Below, one piece after another: positions 1 to 7,706 of a stretch of 31,691 nt of DNA. This DNA is from RUG11783 sp964599695. Lineage in GTDB: Bacteria > Bacillota > Clostridia > Oscillospirales > Ruminococcaceae. The DNA is taken from assembly GCA_964599695.1 (NCBI GenBank), contig CAZRGP010000029.1:1-31691 (forward strand). The letters run 5' to 3'. Position numbers and translations under genes: made by a program. The stretch's first letter is position 1. The number at the start of each line of letters is the position of its first letter. The notes below the pieces were generated by a model. It ran no database searches. It saw only the letters and a program-made list of their open reading frames with translations, and was not told the origin of the DNA.

Positions 1-56
1 TTCTTATTCGCCTAGCTCATTCTATTGGGTCTGCCCCAACATTTGACTTAGAACCC
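1..56. mobile_element. Possible end of an ISL3-like insertion sequence (partial)
   Basis: The first 56 bases hold no reading frame of note. Read leftward from 55, the minus strand begins GGTTCTAAGTCAAATGTTGG and runs to the window edge. From memory this resembles the terminal inverted repeats of ISL3-family elements, which start GG and carry a TC-T--GTCAA core. It abuts the T-tract of the terminator at 55-85. No transposase or second terminal repeat is in the window, so the assignment is a resemblance only. Confidence 0.25.
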
Positions 57-85
57 AAAAAACAGGCGCCGGTGAGGCGCCTGTT
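55..85 (-). terminator. Rho-independent terminator of the amino-acid ABC operon
   Basis: A perfect 10-bp stem (61-70 aacaggcgcc pairs with 76-85 ggcgcctgtt) encloses a 5-base loop. On the minus strand it is followed by six T residues (62-57), the classic intrinsic terminator form. It lies about 40 bases past the stop codon of the ATPase gene. Confidence 0.93.
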
Positions 86-122
86 CTCGTTTCTGCAGTT
101 GATAGGATCCGCGGGACGGTCG

Positions 123-869
123 TCAATGTTTGGCGAGCATCCGGTTGAGGAACTCCCTTGTCCTGGGCATGCGGGGGTTCTCAAAGATCACCTTGGGAGA
201 GTCATCTTCCACGATGGAACCGTTTTCCATGAAAATGACACGGTCTGACAGTTCCCTTGCGAAAGACATCTCGTGTGTGACGACCATCATGGTAAGGCCG
301 CTGTTTTCCGCCAGATCACGCATGACATCCAGGACTTCGCCGATGAGTTCGGGGTCAAGGGCGGAGGTGGGTTCATCAAACAGGATCACTTCAGGATCCA
401 TGGACAGGGTCCTCGCGATCGCGACCCTCTGTTTCATGCCTCCCGAGATCTGAGCGGGTTTGGCGGAGATGTATTCTGCCATTCCGACGCGGCTGAGATA
501 TTTCTTGGCATTGGCTTCCGCTTCGCTTCTGCTGCGCTTCAGCACTCTCGTCTGACCTACGACACAGTTTTCAAGGACAGACATGTTGCTGAACAGGTTG
601 AACTGCTGGAAGACCATTCCGACCTTCGCACGGTAGTGGTTCAGATCAAAGTGAGGACCGCAGATGTCTTCACCGTGGAAGAAGATCTTTCCGCCTGTTG
701 GTTCTTCGAGGCGGTTGATACAGCGCAGCAGGGTGCTCTTACCTGTGCCGGACACACCGATTATACTGATGATCTCACCGCTGTCGACGGAGAAATTGAT
801 ATCTGTAAGGACTTCGTGGGATCCGAAGCTTTTTTCCAGATGTTCGATACGGAAAAGGCTATCACTCAC
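123..869 (-). CDS. Polar amino-acid ABC transporter, ATP-binding protein (GlnQ type)
   Basis: This is the ATPase of an amino-acid importer; it powers the neighbouring permease from the cytoplasmic side. From a GTG start at 869 it has 248 residues, the usual length of the family. Walker A is G38-T46 (GVSGTGKST), the Q-loop is FQQFNLF, the signature is ISGGM (141-145) instead of the common LSGGQ, Walker B ends FDEP (D165, E166), and the H-loop is VTHEM. I chose GTG 869 because AGGAGG stands nine bases upstream; an in-frame ATG at 887 lies at that ribosome binding site and inside the permease. The GTG start overlaps the permease stop by 8 bases, which suggests translational coupling. It is last in the operon, followed by a terminator. 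The substrate is not readable from the sequence. Confidence 0.93.
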   Translation of the reverse strand: MSDSLFRIEHLEKSFGSHEVLTDINFSVDSGEIISIIGVSGTGKSTLLRCINRLEEPTGGKIFFHGEDICGPHFDLNHYRAKVGMVFQQFNLFSNMSVLENCVVGQTRVLKRSRSEAEANAKKYLSRVGMAEYISAKPAQISGGMKQRVAIARTLSMDPEVILFDEPTSALDPELIGEVLDVMRDLAENSGLTMMVVTHEMSFARELSDRVIFMENGSIVEDDSPKVIFENPRMPRTREFLNRMLAKH

Positions 870-1614
870 GGCCGGGGTCCTCCTCATTGCGAATCAGTTC
901 ATAGTTTTCCGGTCCGATCATCTTTTTCTCGATCCGTTCAAGAAGCTTGGAGAGACTGAAAGTCATGATGAGATACATCACGGCGATGATGGAGTATACC
1001 TCGAAAAACTTCAGGTACGTTCCGGAAGCGGATTTTCCGACGAAATAAAGTTCGGATACCGCGATGACGTTGAGGACGGATGTATCCTTCACGTTGACGA
1101 CCATCTCGTTTCCCACGGAGGGAAGCACGTTCCGGATCGCCTGGGGAAGAACGACGCAAAGCATGGTCTGCCAGTGGGTCATTCCCAGGGAAGCGGCAGC
1201 CTCGCGCTGGCCTGCATCCACCGAGCGGATCCCGGACCGCATGATCTCCGCCATGTACGCTCCGGTGTTGAGCCCGACGATGACCATGGATGCGACGAAC
1301 AAAGGCAAACGAATGCGTGCGTACTGCATCAGGCCATAGTAGATGACCATCGCCTGAACCATAAGAGGTGTTCCGCGGAAGACCTCAACGTAAGCTCCGA
1401 GTATGAATTTGACAGCTCTTACCAGCCAGTAACGCGCGGTCTGCTGTCTGGAAGGATCCGGAATACTGCGCAGAACCGCGACCAGCAGTCCGACGACGAA
1501 CGCGATCGCAGTTCCGAGTACAGAAATATAAAGAGAAGTCCATGCTCCCTTGAGAAGGAGCGGCCAGTATGCCTGCCAAAGGTAGACGATCCAGCCCCAA
1601 AAAGAAGTAGGCAT
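862..1614 (-). CDS. Polar amino-acid ABC transporter, permease
   Basis: This 250-residue integral membrane protein forms the channel of the importer. It has the HisMQ/GlnP layout: a first membrane segment near residues 15-45, several more hydrophobic stretches, and the EAA loop (REAAASLGMTHWQTM, then LPQAIRNVLPSVGNE) that docks the ATPase. The C-terminus ends in charged residues (NEEDPGRE). It starts 30 bases after the binding-protein gene and overlaps the ATPase gene by 8 bases. Only one permease gene is present, so the membrane part is probably a homodimer. The substrate is likely a polar amino acid, which is inference from the family. Confidence 0.93.
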   Translation of the reverse strand: MPTSFWGWIVYLWQAYWPLLLKGAWTSLYISVLGTAIAFVVGLLVAVLRSIPDPSRQQTARYWLVRAVKFILGAYVEVFRGTPLMVQAMVIYYGLMQYARIRLPLFVASMVIVGLNTGAYMAEIMRSGIRSVDAGQREAAASLGMTHWQTMLCVVLPQAIRNVLPSVGNEMVVNVKDTSVLNVIAVSELYFVGKSASGTYLKFFEVYSIIAVMYLIMTFSLSKLLERIEKKMIGPENYELIRNEEDPGRE

Positions 1615-1644
1615 CAGGTATTTTGCCCTTTCGGTTTAATGAAA

Positions 1645-2493
1645 TCAGTCGGTCTGTACCGGCTGGGATTTGCGGGCTTTTTCCATGAGAGCTTCGCGCT
1701 CTTCGGTGGAAACGGTGTCCAGGATCCCATTGATGAATTCTACCATGTCACTGCCTTTGCGGCAACCGATAGCGTTGGTGATCTTGGATTCTTCCACGAC
1801 GAATCCTTTTCCTTCATCGAACACGACATAGGTGAGATCCGGATTGCTTTCGACAACGGCCTTGGCTACGTCGATATCCTCGATGAATCCGTCCAGAACG
1901 CCGGTCTGAACAGCCAGGATCTTGGCGGGGCTGTTCTCATAGGGCATTCCCTTGATCGCTCCGGGGACCTGATCGATCAGGTCGTAGTGGAGGGAGTTCA
2001 GCTGAGCGCTGAGCGTAGCACCGCTGAAATCCTCGAGAGATTTGGCATTCAAATATTTGCTGTCATTGCGCACAACGATGACTTTTTTGCCGGTGTAATA
2101 GGCGTTGGTGAAATCGACGGTCTGTTTTCTCTCCTCTGTGGGGGACATACCGGCGATGATCAGGTCGATGGTGCCGCTCTCAAGGGCGAGGGTAAGACCG
2201 CTCCACTCCAGTTTTACGATCTCAACTTCAACTCCGAGTTCCTCGGCGATCATTCTGGAGAAATAGACATCGTATCCGTCAGCATAGCCGCCGCCCTGGA
2301 TCTTCTCGGAAGTCTCAGTGGGCTCGGTCACCATCCAGTTGAACGGGGCGTAGTCGCACTCCATTCCGATGCGGAGAACGCCGGAGGCTTTGATCGTAGC
2401 CATATCCGAATCGGTTTCCTCTGTTTTTCCGCCGCAGGCGGCAAGAGAGAAGACCATGGCGAGCAGGAGAAGGCATGCAAACAACTTTTTCAT
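1645..2493 (-). CDS. Amino-acid ABC transporter, substrate-binding lipoprotein
   Basis: This is the extracytoplasmic solute-binding protein of family 3 (ArgT/GlnH type), 282 residues. The signal peptide begins MKKLFACLLLLAMVFSLAAC with lipobox LAAC, so Cys20 should be lipidated and anchor the protein outside the membrane. The mature part shows the expected order: LRIGMECDYAPFNWM, then GYDVYFSRMIAEELG, LESGTIDLIIAGMSPTEER and VDFTNAYY. I chose the ATG at 2493 because the signal peptide starts there and AAGGA lies eight bases upstream; a longer frame would add ten residues before the signal. It is the first gene of the importer operon, 154 bases from the next gene upstream, with its own promoter. 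No ligand can be assigned. Confidence 0.94.
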   Translation of the reverse strand: MKKLFACLLLLAMVFSLAACGGKTEETDSDMATIKASGVLRIGMECDYAPFNWMVTEPTETSEKIQGGGYADGYDVYFSRMIAEELGVEVEIVKLEWSGLTLALESGTIDLIIAGMSPTEERKQTVDFTNAYYTGKKVIVVRNDSKYLNAKSLEDFSGATLSAQLNSLHYDLIDQVPGAIKGMPYENSPAKILAVQTGVLDGFIEDIDVAKAVVESNPDLTYVVFDEGKGFVVEESKITNAIGCRKGSDMVEFINGILDTVSTEEREALMEKARKSQPVQTD

Positions 2494-2537
2494 GTTTCGT
2501 TTCCTTTCTGGGTCAAGAACCAATTTGTTTTAAAACC

Positions 2538-2565
2538 ATATTACCTGTTTTTATGTGGGTGTCAA
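2538..2565 (-). promoter_or_regulatory. Sigma-A type promoter of the amino-acid ABC operon
   Basis: On the minus strand a perfect -35 box TTGACA (2565-2560) is followed after 16 bases by TAATAT (2543-2538). The predicted start of transcription is near 2531, giving a leader of about 35 bases before the lipoprotein gene. Confidence 0.8.
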
Positions 2566-2589
2566 TGAGACGATGCATCACGTCTCATT
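2564..2589. promoter_or_regulatory. Perfect inverted repeat at the -35 box, candidate operator
   Basis: AATGAGACG (2564-2572) and CGTCTCATT (2581-2589) are exact inverted copies around an 8-base centre that itself contains GATGCATC. The repeat touches the -35 hexamer of the ABC operon promoter. There is no T-tract on the minus strand after it, so a transcription-factor site is more likely than a terminator. The regulator is unknown. Confidence 0.5.
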
Positions 2590-2626
2590 CTGACAACCCT
2601 TTGTATTAACGAAAAGATGAGCGGAT

Positions 2627-2650
2627 CCTCTCGTTTCCGGCCGGGAGAGG
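2627..2650 (-). terminator. Weak hairpin after the PHP gene
   Basis: CCTCTC (2627-2632) and GAGAGG (2645-2650) can pair directly after the PHP stop codon, with CCGG/CCGG inside the loop. On the minus strand only four T residues follow, about 13 bases further on, so termination may be poor. Confidence 0.25.
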
Positions 2651-3475
2651 TCACACGAGAAAGTCCTCTATCCCGATCTCGCGAAAGCTGCCATCGGCCC
2701 ACACGGTAAGACTGCGGAAGCCGATGCTTTCCAGACGTTTCACGGCAAGTGTGAAGGAACCGTCCAGCAGCGAAGGATCATGGGCGTCGGAGGAGATCGT
2801 TACCGGATACCCTTTTTCCAGGAAGAATTTCAGAAGAAAATTGGCGGGGAAGAAGATCTTCCTCCTTTTTCTCGCTATGCTTCCGGTATTGATCTCAAAT
2901 ATGGCGCCGGTCTCTCCGGCTGCTTCCGCGGCTTCAAGAGCGGCGCGGTGATAAGACGGACTTTCTTCCGGGAAGAAACGGTCATCCCGGTTGAACTTCC
3001 GGATCAGGTCAAAATGCCCGATGATGTCCGGACGGAAGCGCGGTATGTCACGGCCGAGGTGGGCATAGTAGTCCTTCACCATTGCCATGGCGTCGCCGCC
3101 GTAATACCTGCGGATCCCGTCTTCCAGCATCTCGGGAGATTCGTCTATGACGAACACCTCATCCCCGACCGGAAGACAGTGGCGTGAGCCGATGTGATAC
3201 TGCAGGCGATCATCAAACTGCCAGCAGTCGAATTCGTTTTCGATCCCGGAGACGATCTCGATCCGGTCCCCGTATTTATCTGCGAGGGATCTGTTCTCGG
3301 CGATGTAGCCGCTCAGATCCGCGGGGAGCGACCCGTCCGCATACCATGGCGTGTGCCCGTGGTCAGAGAAACCGAGCGTGCGGAATCCCTTTTCGATGGC
3401 GCAGCGGACAACTTCCTCCGCGCAGGAGGAGCCGTCACTTCGGACCGTATGGGTATGAAGATTGCAGGCGACCAT
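2651..3475 (-). CDS. PHP-domain phosphoesterase, HisJ-like (histidinol-phosphatase family)
   Basis: This 274-residue protein belongs to the PHP metallophosphoesterases. Metal-binding motifs appear in the expected order: NLHTHTVRSDG near the N-terminus, FSDHGHTPW, IENEFD, HIGSRH, IIGHFDLIRKF and a C-terminal SSDAHDPSLL. The family hydrolyses phosphate esters with a tri-metal site, and the closest named activity is histidinol phosphatase. No other histidine-biosynthesis gene is present, so the physiological substrate is open. It starts 38 bases after the acyl ligase stop with GGAGG four bases before the ATG, and is probably the last gene of the patatin-to-PHP run. Confidence 0.85.
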   Translation of the reverse strand: MVACNLHTHTVRSDGSSCAEEVVRCAIEKGFRTLGFSDHGHTPWYADGSLPADLSGYIAENRSLADKYGDRIEIVSGIENEFDCWQFDDRLQYHIGSRHCLPVGDEVFVIDESPEMLEDGIRRYYGGDAMAMVKDYYAHLGRDIPRFRPDIIGHFDLIRKFNRDDRFFPEESPSYHRAALEAAEAAGETGAIFEINTGSIARKRRKIFFPANFLLKFFLEKGYPVTISSDAHDPSLLDGSFTLAVKRLESIGFRSLTVWADGSFREIGIEDFLV

Positions 3476-3513
3476 GATGCCTCCGTCTATCCGGACAGTT
3501 TGCTGCCTGGATA

Positions 3514-5286
3514 TTATTTCTTCTTCGGATCGCTGTCAGGGAGGAGAGAGGTGGCATCCTTCTTTGCCTGGTATTTCGCCTCTTCTTCCTCTTCCAGGAC
3601 GCGGTATGCTACTTTTCCGACCAGAGTCTTGGGGAGTTCCTCGCGGAATTCGATCTCGCGGGGCACCGCATATTTGGCGATATTCTTGCGGCAGTATGCA
3701 AGAAGCTCTTCACGGATCTCCTGGGAAGGAGTGTAGCCGGGCTTCAGCATGATAAATGCCTTGACGGCATGCATGCGGTAGTCATCCGGAACACCTACTA
3801 CGCAGCTCATCTGTACTTTTTCGTGAGCGTCCAGGATGTTCTCGATCTGAGCGGGATATACGTTGTATCCGGATGTGACGATCATGCGCTTCGCTCTTCC
3901 GCGGAAGAAGACGAATCCGTCGTCGTCCATGAATCCGAGGTCACCGGTGTATACCCAGGTCAGTCCGTCGGAATGCTTGCGCAGAGTCGAAGCGGTCTCT
4001 TCCGGATTGTCCATGTATTCCATCATGACCGTAGGACCGGCGAGAAGGATCTCTCCCTCTGTTCCGTAGGGAACTTCCTCATCGGTTCCGGGTTTGACGA
4101 TCTTGATAAAGGTGTCGGGGAAGGGAAGACCGATGCTTCCTTCCTTAACCAGGTTCGTGGGAGTGAGACAGCACGCGGTGACCGTCTCTGTTGTGCCGTA
4201 TCCTTCACGGATCTGGACGGTCGCATGGTGGTCGTAAAGGAATTTGTCAAACTTCTTCTTCAGCTCGATGGAGAGGGAATCTCCGCCGGAGAACACGCCC
4301 TTCAGGCAGCTCAGGTCCGCTTTCTCCAGTGAGGGGAGACGGAGCAGAGCTTCATAAAGAGTCGGAACGCCTGCGATGAAGTTGCAGCGGTATTTCACGA
4401 TATCCTTTGCGTAGGATTTGGCGGTGAACCGCGGAACGAGGATGCAGCATCCGCCGTTTTCCAGCATGGTGTGGATGCACACGCCGAGACCGAAGCCGTG
4501 GAAGATGGGCATGGCAGCGAGCATCTTGTCTCCCGGGCGGAACATGGGGTTGGTGGCGACCACCTGGAGGCCGAGGGCATTGAAGTTCCGGTTGCTCAGC
4601 AGGATGCCCTTGGTGGTTCCGGTCGTACCGCCTGAATAGAGAACGACGGCCGGGTCGGTGGATTTGCGGTTCACTTTATAGTTCCAGAAGCACATTCTTC
4701 CGAGACGCATGAATTCGTTCCAGCGGATGACAGGTGCGTCCTCGGGGATCTTCTTGATCTTTCTTCCCTCGGTGAGCATATAGCCTGCGCGGACCGGGCG
4801 GGAAAGCTCGTCCTTGATGCTGGCAATGATCACATTGACAACGGAAGGGGTGTTCTGGCGGATCGCTTCAAACTTGTGGTAGAACTGATCGAGGGTGATG
4901 ACGGTCACGCTCTTGGAAAAGTTCAGATAATGCTCGATCTCCTTTTCCGCAGACAGGGGATGGATCATGTTCGCGATTGCGCCGACCAGGTTGACGGCGT
5001 AGAACATGTAGATGCCCTGCGGGCAGTTCGGAAGGGCGATCGTGACGCGGTCACCTTCGCGGATGCCGATCGTCCGGAGGGACTTGGCGCAGTTTTCTAT
5101 ATTGCGCAGCATCTCCCTGTAGGAGGTCTTCTTTCCCATAAAGATAAAAGCGGTATAATCCGGATATTTGTCCGCGGTCCGCTTGATCGCATCATAAAGA
5201 GAACCTTCGGGGTATTCCAGATGAAACGGAACATCTCCGAGGTTCTTTTTCCAGGGTGTTTTAACTTGAGTAAGTGCTTCTTCCAT
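3514..5286 (-). CDS. AMP-forming acyl-CoA/acyl-ACP ligase (long-chain fatty acid type)
   Basis: This 590-residue cytoplasmic enzyme is of the ANL adenylate-forming superfamily. It activates a carboxylic acid with ATP and transfers it to a thiol. The ATP loop is YSGGTTGTTKG (about 217-227), followed by GYGTTE, the YTGDLGFMDDDG motif, the hinge region RGRAKRMIVTSGYNVYP, and a C-terminal PKTLVGKV with the catalytic lysine. I start it at ATG 5286, with GGAG six bases upstream, because the 25 residues of the longer frame are polar and unlike the family. The sequence suggests a fatty-acid substrate. Because a lone acyl carrier protein lies 2.4 kb away, the acceptor could be ACP rather than CoA. The 108 bases upstream may hold an internal promoter (TATAAT-like boxes near 5340-5350). 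Confidence 0.88.
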   Translation of the reverse strand: MEEALTQVKTPWKKNLGDVPFHLEYPEGSLYDAIKRTADKYPDYTAFIFMGKKTSYREMLRNIENCAKSLRTIGIREGDRVTIALPNCPQGIYMFYAVNLVGAIANMIHPLSAEKEIEHYLNFSKSVTVITLDQFYHKFEAIRQNTPSVVNVIIASIKDELSRPVRAGYMLTEGRKIKKIPEDAPVIRWNEFMRLGRMCFWNYKVNRKSTDPAVVLYSGGTTGTTKGILLSNRNFNALGLQVVATNPMFRPGDKMLAAMPIFHGFGLGVCIHTMLENGGCCILVPRFTAKSYAKDIVKYRCNFIAGVPTLYEALLRLPSLEKADLSCLKGVFSGGDSLSIELKKKFDKFLYDHHATVQIREGYGTTETVTACCLTPTNLVKEGSIGLPFPDTFIKIVKPGTDEEVPYGTEGEILLAGPTVMMEYMDNPEETASTLRKHSDGLTWVYTGDLGFMDDDGFVFFRGRAKRMIVTSGYNVYPAQIENILDAHEKVQMSCVVGVPDDYRMHAVKAFIMLKPGYTPSQEIREELLAYCRKNIAKYAVPREIEFREELPKTLVGKVAYRVLEEEEEAKYQAKKDATSLLPDSDPKKK

Positions 5287-5394
5287 AGTATTCTCCGATC
5301 GGGTGTTCCGCTCTGTATGAACGGGACGCTCCTTATTAATATTATTATAAAGATAATCCAACTTATGATAGCGTTTTTTCTCTATCGCGTCAAA

Positions 5395-6297
5395 TCAGAC
5401 TTTCTTCAGATGAACGGCGAAAAAGCCCTCATACACATCGGTCGGACATACCAGGACGGCTCCGGGAATGGCGCAGGGAAGAAGGGGCAGGCAGGAAGCG
5501 ATCTCCGGATGCGGCACCACTTCAAGTCCGCCTTTTTTCAGCGCGCGGGCCACCACATCTTCATTTTCTTCCCGCAGCAGGGAACAGGTGGAATACACGA
5601 GTTCGCCTCCGGGGCTGAGCATCCGGACCGCTTTCTGAAGGAGTTCGGACTGCAGTCGGGAGGAGTTCTGTATCAGCGCGACGGACAGGGACGAAAAAGT
5701 TTTCGGAGAGGAGAGCTGTATCGTTCCGGTACCGCTGCACGGGGCGTCCAGGAGGATCTTCCGGAACCGGAAAAGGGGATCCAGTTTCCTGGCGTCCTGC
5801 TGGAGCACGTTTACTCTGGATATGCCCTGCCGGCGGAGGTTGTACCTCAGCCTGTCCGCCCGGATACGATCCTTTTCGCAGGCCGTGATGCTGGCCTTTC
5901 CGTCCCCCAGCATGTAGAGCTCGGTGGTCTTGCTGCCCGGCGCCGCGCACATGTCCAGTATATCTTCGTGGGGATGCGGATCGAGCAGAACAGGGGGGAT
6001 CATGGAGGAGGGGTTCTGCAGATAGATCTTTCCTTCTTCATACATTTCGGTCTTCTGAAGGAGAGGCTCCGAACCGGGATCGGTGACGATGCCGGGAGAA
6101 AACCAGGAAAGGGACGCGGCGGACAGACCGAGGTCTTCCAGCGCGCAGGTGACGTCCGCAATGTCCGCTTTCATGGTGTTTACGCGAAGGGAGGTCTTCC
6201 GTGCCGCGCCGTATCCTTCCAGTATGCGCAGATGATCCGCTTCCGGGTACTGCACCAGGAGACGGTCATTCAGAAAGTCGGGAATAGGGGGAATCAT
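5395..6297 (-). CDS. RNA m5C methyltransferase, NOL1/NOP2/Sun family (short RsmB/RsmF-like)
   Basis: This 300-residue SAM-dependent enzyme methylates cytosine C5 in rRNA or tRNA. The SAM site is LDMCAAPGSKTTEL (about 114-127). The two family cysteines are both present: C187 in DAPCSGTG and C238 in YSTCSLL. The family substrate-positioning segment RVNTMKADI lies near residue 38. The start is ATG 6297, which overlaps the patatin stop as ATGA; an upstream extension reads out of the patatin gene in another frame and is Arg-rich. At 300 residues it lacks the C-terminal RNA-binding extension of bacterial RsmF and the NusB domain of RsmB. The target base is therefore unknown. Translational coupling to a phospholipase is odd but may only reflect dense packing. 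Confidence 0.88.
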   Translation of the reverse strand: MIPPIPDFLNDRLLVQYPEADHLRILEGYGAARKTSLRVNTMKADIADVTCALEDLGLSAASLSWFSPGIVTDPGSEPLLQKTEMYEEGKIYLQNPSSMIPPVLLDPHPHEDILDMCAAPGSKTTELYMLGDGKASITACEKDRIRADRLRYNLRRQGISRVNVLQQDARKLDPLFRFRKILLDAPCSGTGTIQLSSPKTFSSLSVALIQNSSRLQSELLQKAVRMLSPGGELVYSTCSLLREENEDVVARALKKGGLEVVPHPEIASCLPLLPCAIPGAVLVCPTDVYEGFFAVHLKKV

Positions 6298-7460
6298 GTG
6301 AAACTCCAATCTTCGCCGAGGAAGCTCAGGATCCTGGACTGCAGACCCTTGGGCAGGATACCCTCGGAGACAGGGTAGTGGGAGAGGACAGCCGGGATGA
6401 GATCGTCTTCGGTGTATACCATGTAAGGATCGATCCCTGCTTCGGACGCGGCGATCTCCAGCACGGCGCAAAGAAGATCCCAGTAGTCGTTTCCCTCGCA
6501 TTTTGCGCGGAGAGCGAGTTTCGGAAGGGATCTTTCGTTGATCTCACGCAGTGACGCGTCTTTTCCGGTCGCCGCGAGGAAGCTCTTGGCATAGGTCATC
6601 AGCAGACTGTATGCAGCCTCCTCGGTGTAGGTCCTGTCTATGTAATACTTTTTCCCCTGAAGGCCGTACAGAAGGCGCAAACCGTCAAAGTACCCGATCT
6701 TCAGGTTCCGGGCGGACTGTCTGGGATCGAACTCAAGGACCGTGCCGATGCTGACTCTCGGTTCCACTTCCCAGATCGTAGCGTCTTCGGGAATGTCCAC
6801 CGGACGTTTGAAACCGATGGCGTTGCAGCTCACGGCGATGATATCCTTATGGCCGTTTTCCAGAAGGACATGGACAGGGAGGACATCCATGAGTCCGCCG
6901 TCCATATACCGTTTTCCGCCCAGTCTCTCGTTTTTGAAAACAGGAAGATAGGCGGAGGCCAGCAGCATATCATACAGTTCTCCGTCCGCAAGGTCCTGCG
7001 CCCGTATCTCAACCTCTTTCATGTCATCCAGGTTGCATGTCACGATATAGTAGTCGACGGGAGAGTTTCTCACGGTGTTCTCGTCGATCACATCCCGCAT
7101 CGTTTTTCTCATCGGCGTGATGTCGAGCCCTTTTGATCTTATGGTCTGAACCAGAAAATCTGCGGTCTTCCGAAGATCCAGGTCGGTGAAATCCTTCTTG
7201 GAGAGCTTGTCGAAGATCGCGGGATCCCCCTCCATTACGTCCTTGTAGGTGAGGGACAGCCAGATCTTCCTGGCGCGGTCCAGTTCATTCGTAGCGACAA
7301 AGGCCGCGTTCATCGACCCGATCGATGTCCCGGATACAGCCTGAATGCGTATCCCCGCCTGGGAGAGCGCGTTCCAGACGCCGATCTCATAGGCGCCTCT
7401 TGCACCGCCTCCCGCAAGAGCGAGAGCATAGGGTTTAGACGGATCAAGTTTTAACTGCAT
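6294..7460 (-). CDS. Patatin-like phospholipase
   Basis: This 388-residue protein has the patatin Ser-Asp dyad. The oxyanion loop is GGGARGAYEIG (17-27), the nucleophile is S46 in GTSIG, and the catalytic aspartate is D187 in DGG. Family members hydrolyse acyl esters of phospholipids or neutral lipids. There is no signal peptide, so it should act in the cytoplasm or at the inner membrane face. Beyond the catalytic domain (about 1-240) there is a C-terminal extension of about 140 residues that I do not recognise. It overlaps the methyltransferase gene by ATGA. AGGGAGG stands before the start. It is divergent from the ACP gene across 246 bases. Confidence 0.9.
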   Translation of the reverse strand: MQLKLDPSKPYALALAGGGARGAYEIGVWNALSQAGIRIQAVSGTSIGSMNAAFVATNELDRARKIWLSLTYKDVMEGDPAIFDKLSKKDFTDLDLRKTADFLVQTIRSKGLDITPMRKTMRDVIDENTVRNSPVDYYIVTCNLDDMKEVEIRAQDLADGELYDMLLASAYLPVFKNERLGGKRYMDGGLMDVLPVHVLLENGHKDIIAVSCNAIGFKRPVDIPEDATIWEVEPRVSIGTVLEFDPRQSARNLKIGYFDGLRLLYGLQGKKYYIDRTYTEEAAYSLLMTYAKSFLAATGKDASLREINERSLPKLALRAKCEGNDYWDLLCAVLEIAASEAGIDPYMVYTEDDLIPAVLSHYPVSEGILPKGLQSRILSFLGEDWSFT

Positions 7461-7568
7461 GCCCGATTTACCTCCCTTGGTAGTTCCCGTTCATTGTAAC
7501 ATAATTCACCGCCTGCCTGTGTGGACAGGCCGTTAACATACAGTGGAAACGCCCAAACAGCGCAGTAC

Positions 7569-7581
7569 GGCATAATATGCC
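7569..7581. promoter_or_regulatory. Palindrome between patatin and ACP genes
   Basis: GGCATA and TATGCC flank a single A, and the flanks TACG / CGTA extend the symmetry with a one-base offset. It sits between the divergent patatin and ACP genes and could be an operator; no known box matched from memory. A second short hairpin-like repeat (CCTGT/ACAGG) lies near 7515-7530. Confidence 0.3.
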
Positions 7582-7625
7582 CGTAGTGAAATGTTACAAA
7601 AAATATGGCCGGCACTCGTGCATCA

Positions 7626-7654
7626 TTGCCAAACAGAAAACCCTGTTATATAAT
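7626..7654 (+). promoter_or_regulatory. Sigma-A type promoter of the ACP gene
   Basis: TTGCCA (7626-7631) and TATAAT (7649-7654) are separated by 17 bases. The predicted transcript would start near 7661, 46 bases before the ACP start codon. Confidence 0.85.
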
Positions 7655-7706
7655 GTTAAAAGCGTATTTCGCGGTTAATCTGTGTATGTAACAAAGGGAG
7701 ATATAT

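Noticed and set aside
664..2568. 634-codon open frame on the plus strand across the permease and binding-protein genes
   Set aside because: It is antisense to two clear transporter genes, spans their boundaries, has no ribosome binding site and its translation resembles no family. Third-position G+C bias of the real genes keeps the opposite frame open.
5340..5394. GATAG/CTATC repeat with a T-run between, considered as a terminator of the methyltransferase gene
   Set aside because: The T-run lies in the loop and on the wrong strand; no T-tract follows the stem in the direction of transcription.
4876..6378. 500-codon plus-strand frame across the acyl ligase and methyltransferase genes
   Set aside because: It crosses two minus-strand genes and their spacer, with low-complexity Gly/Arg-rich translation.
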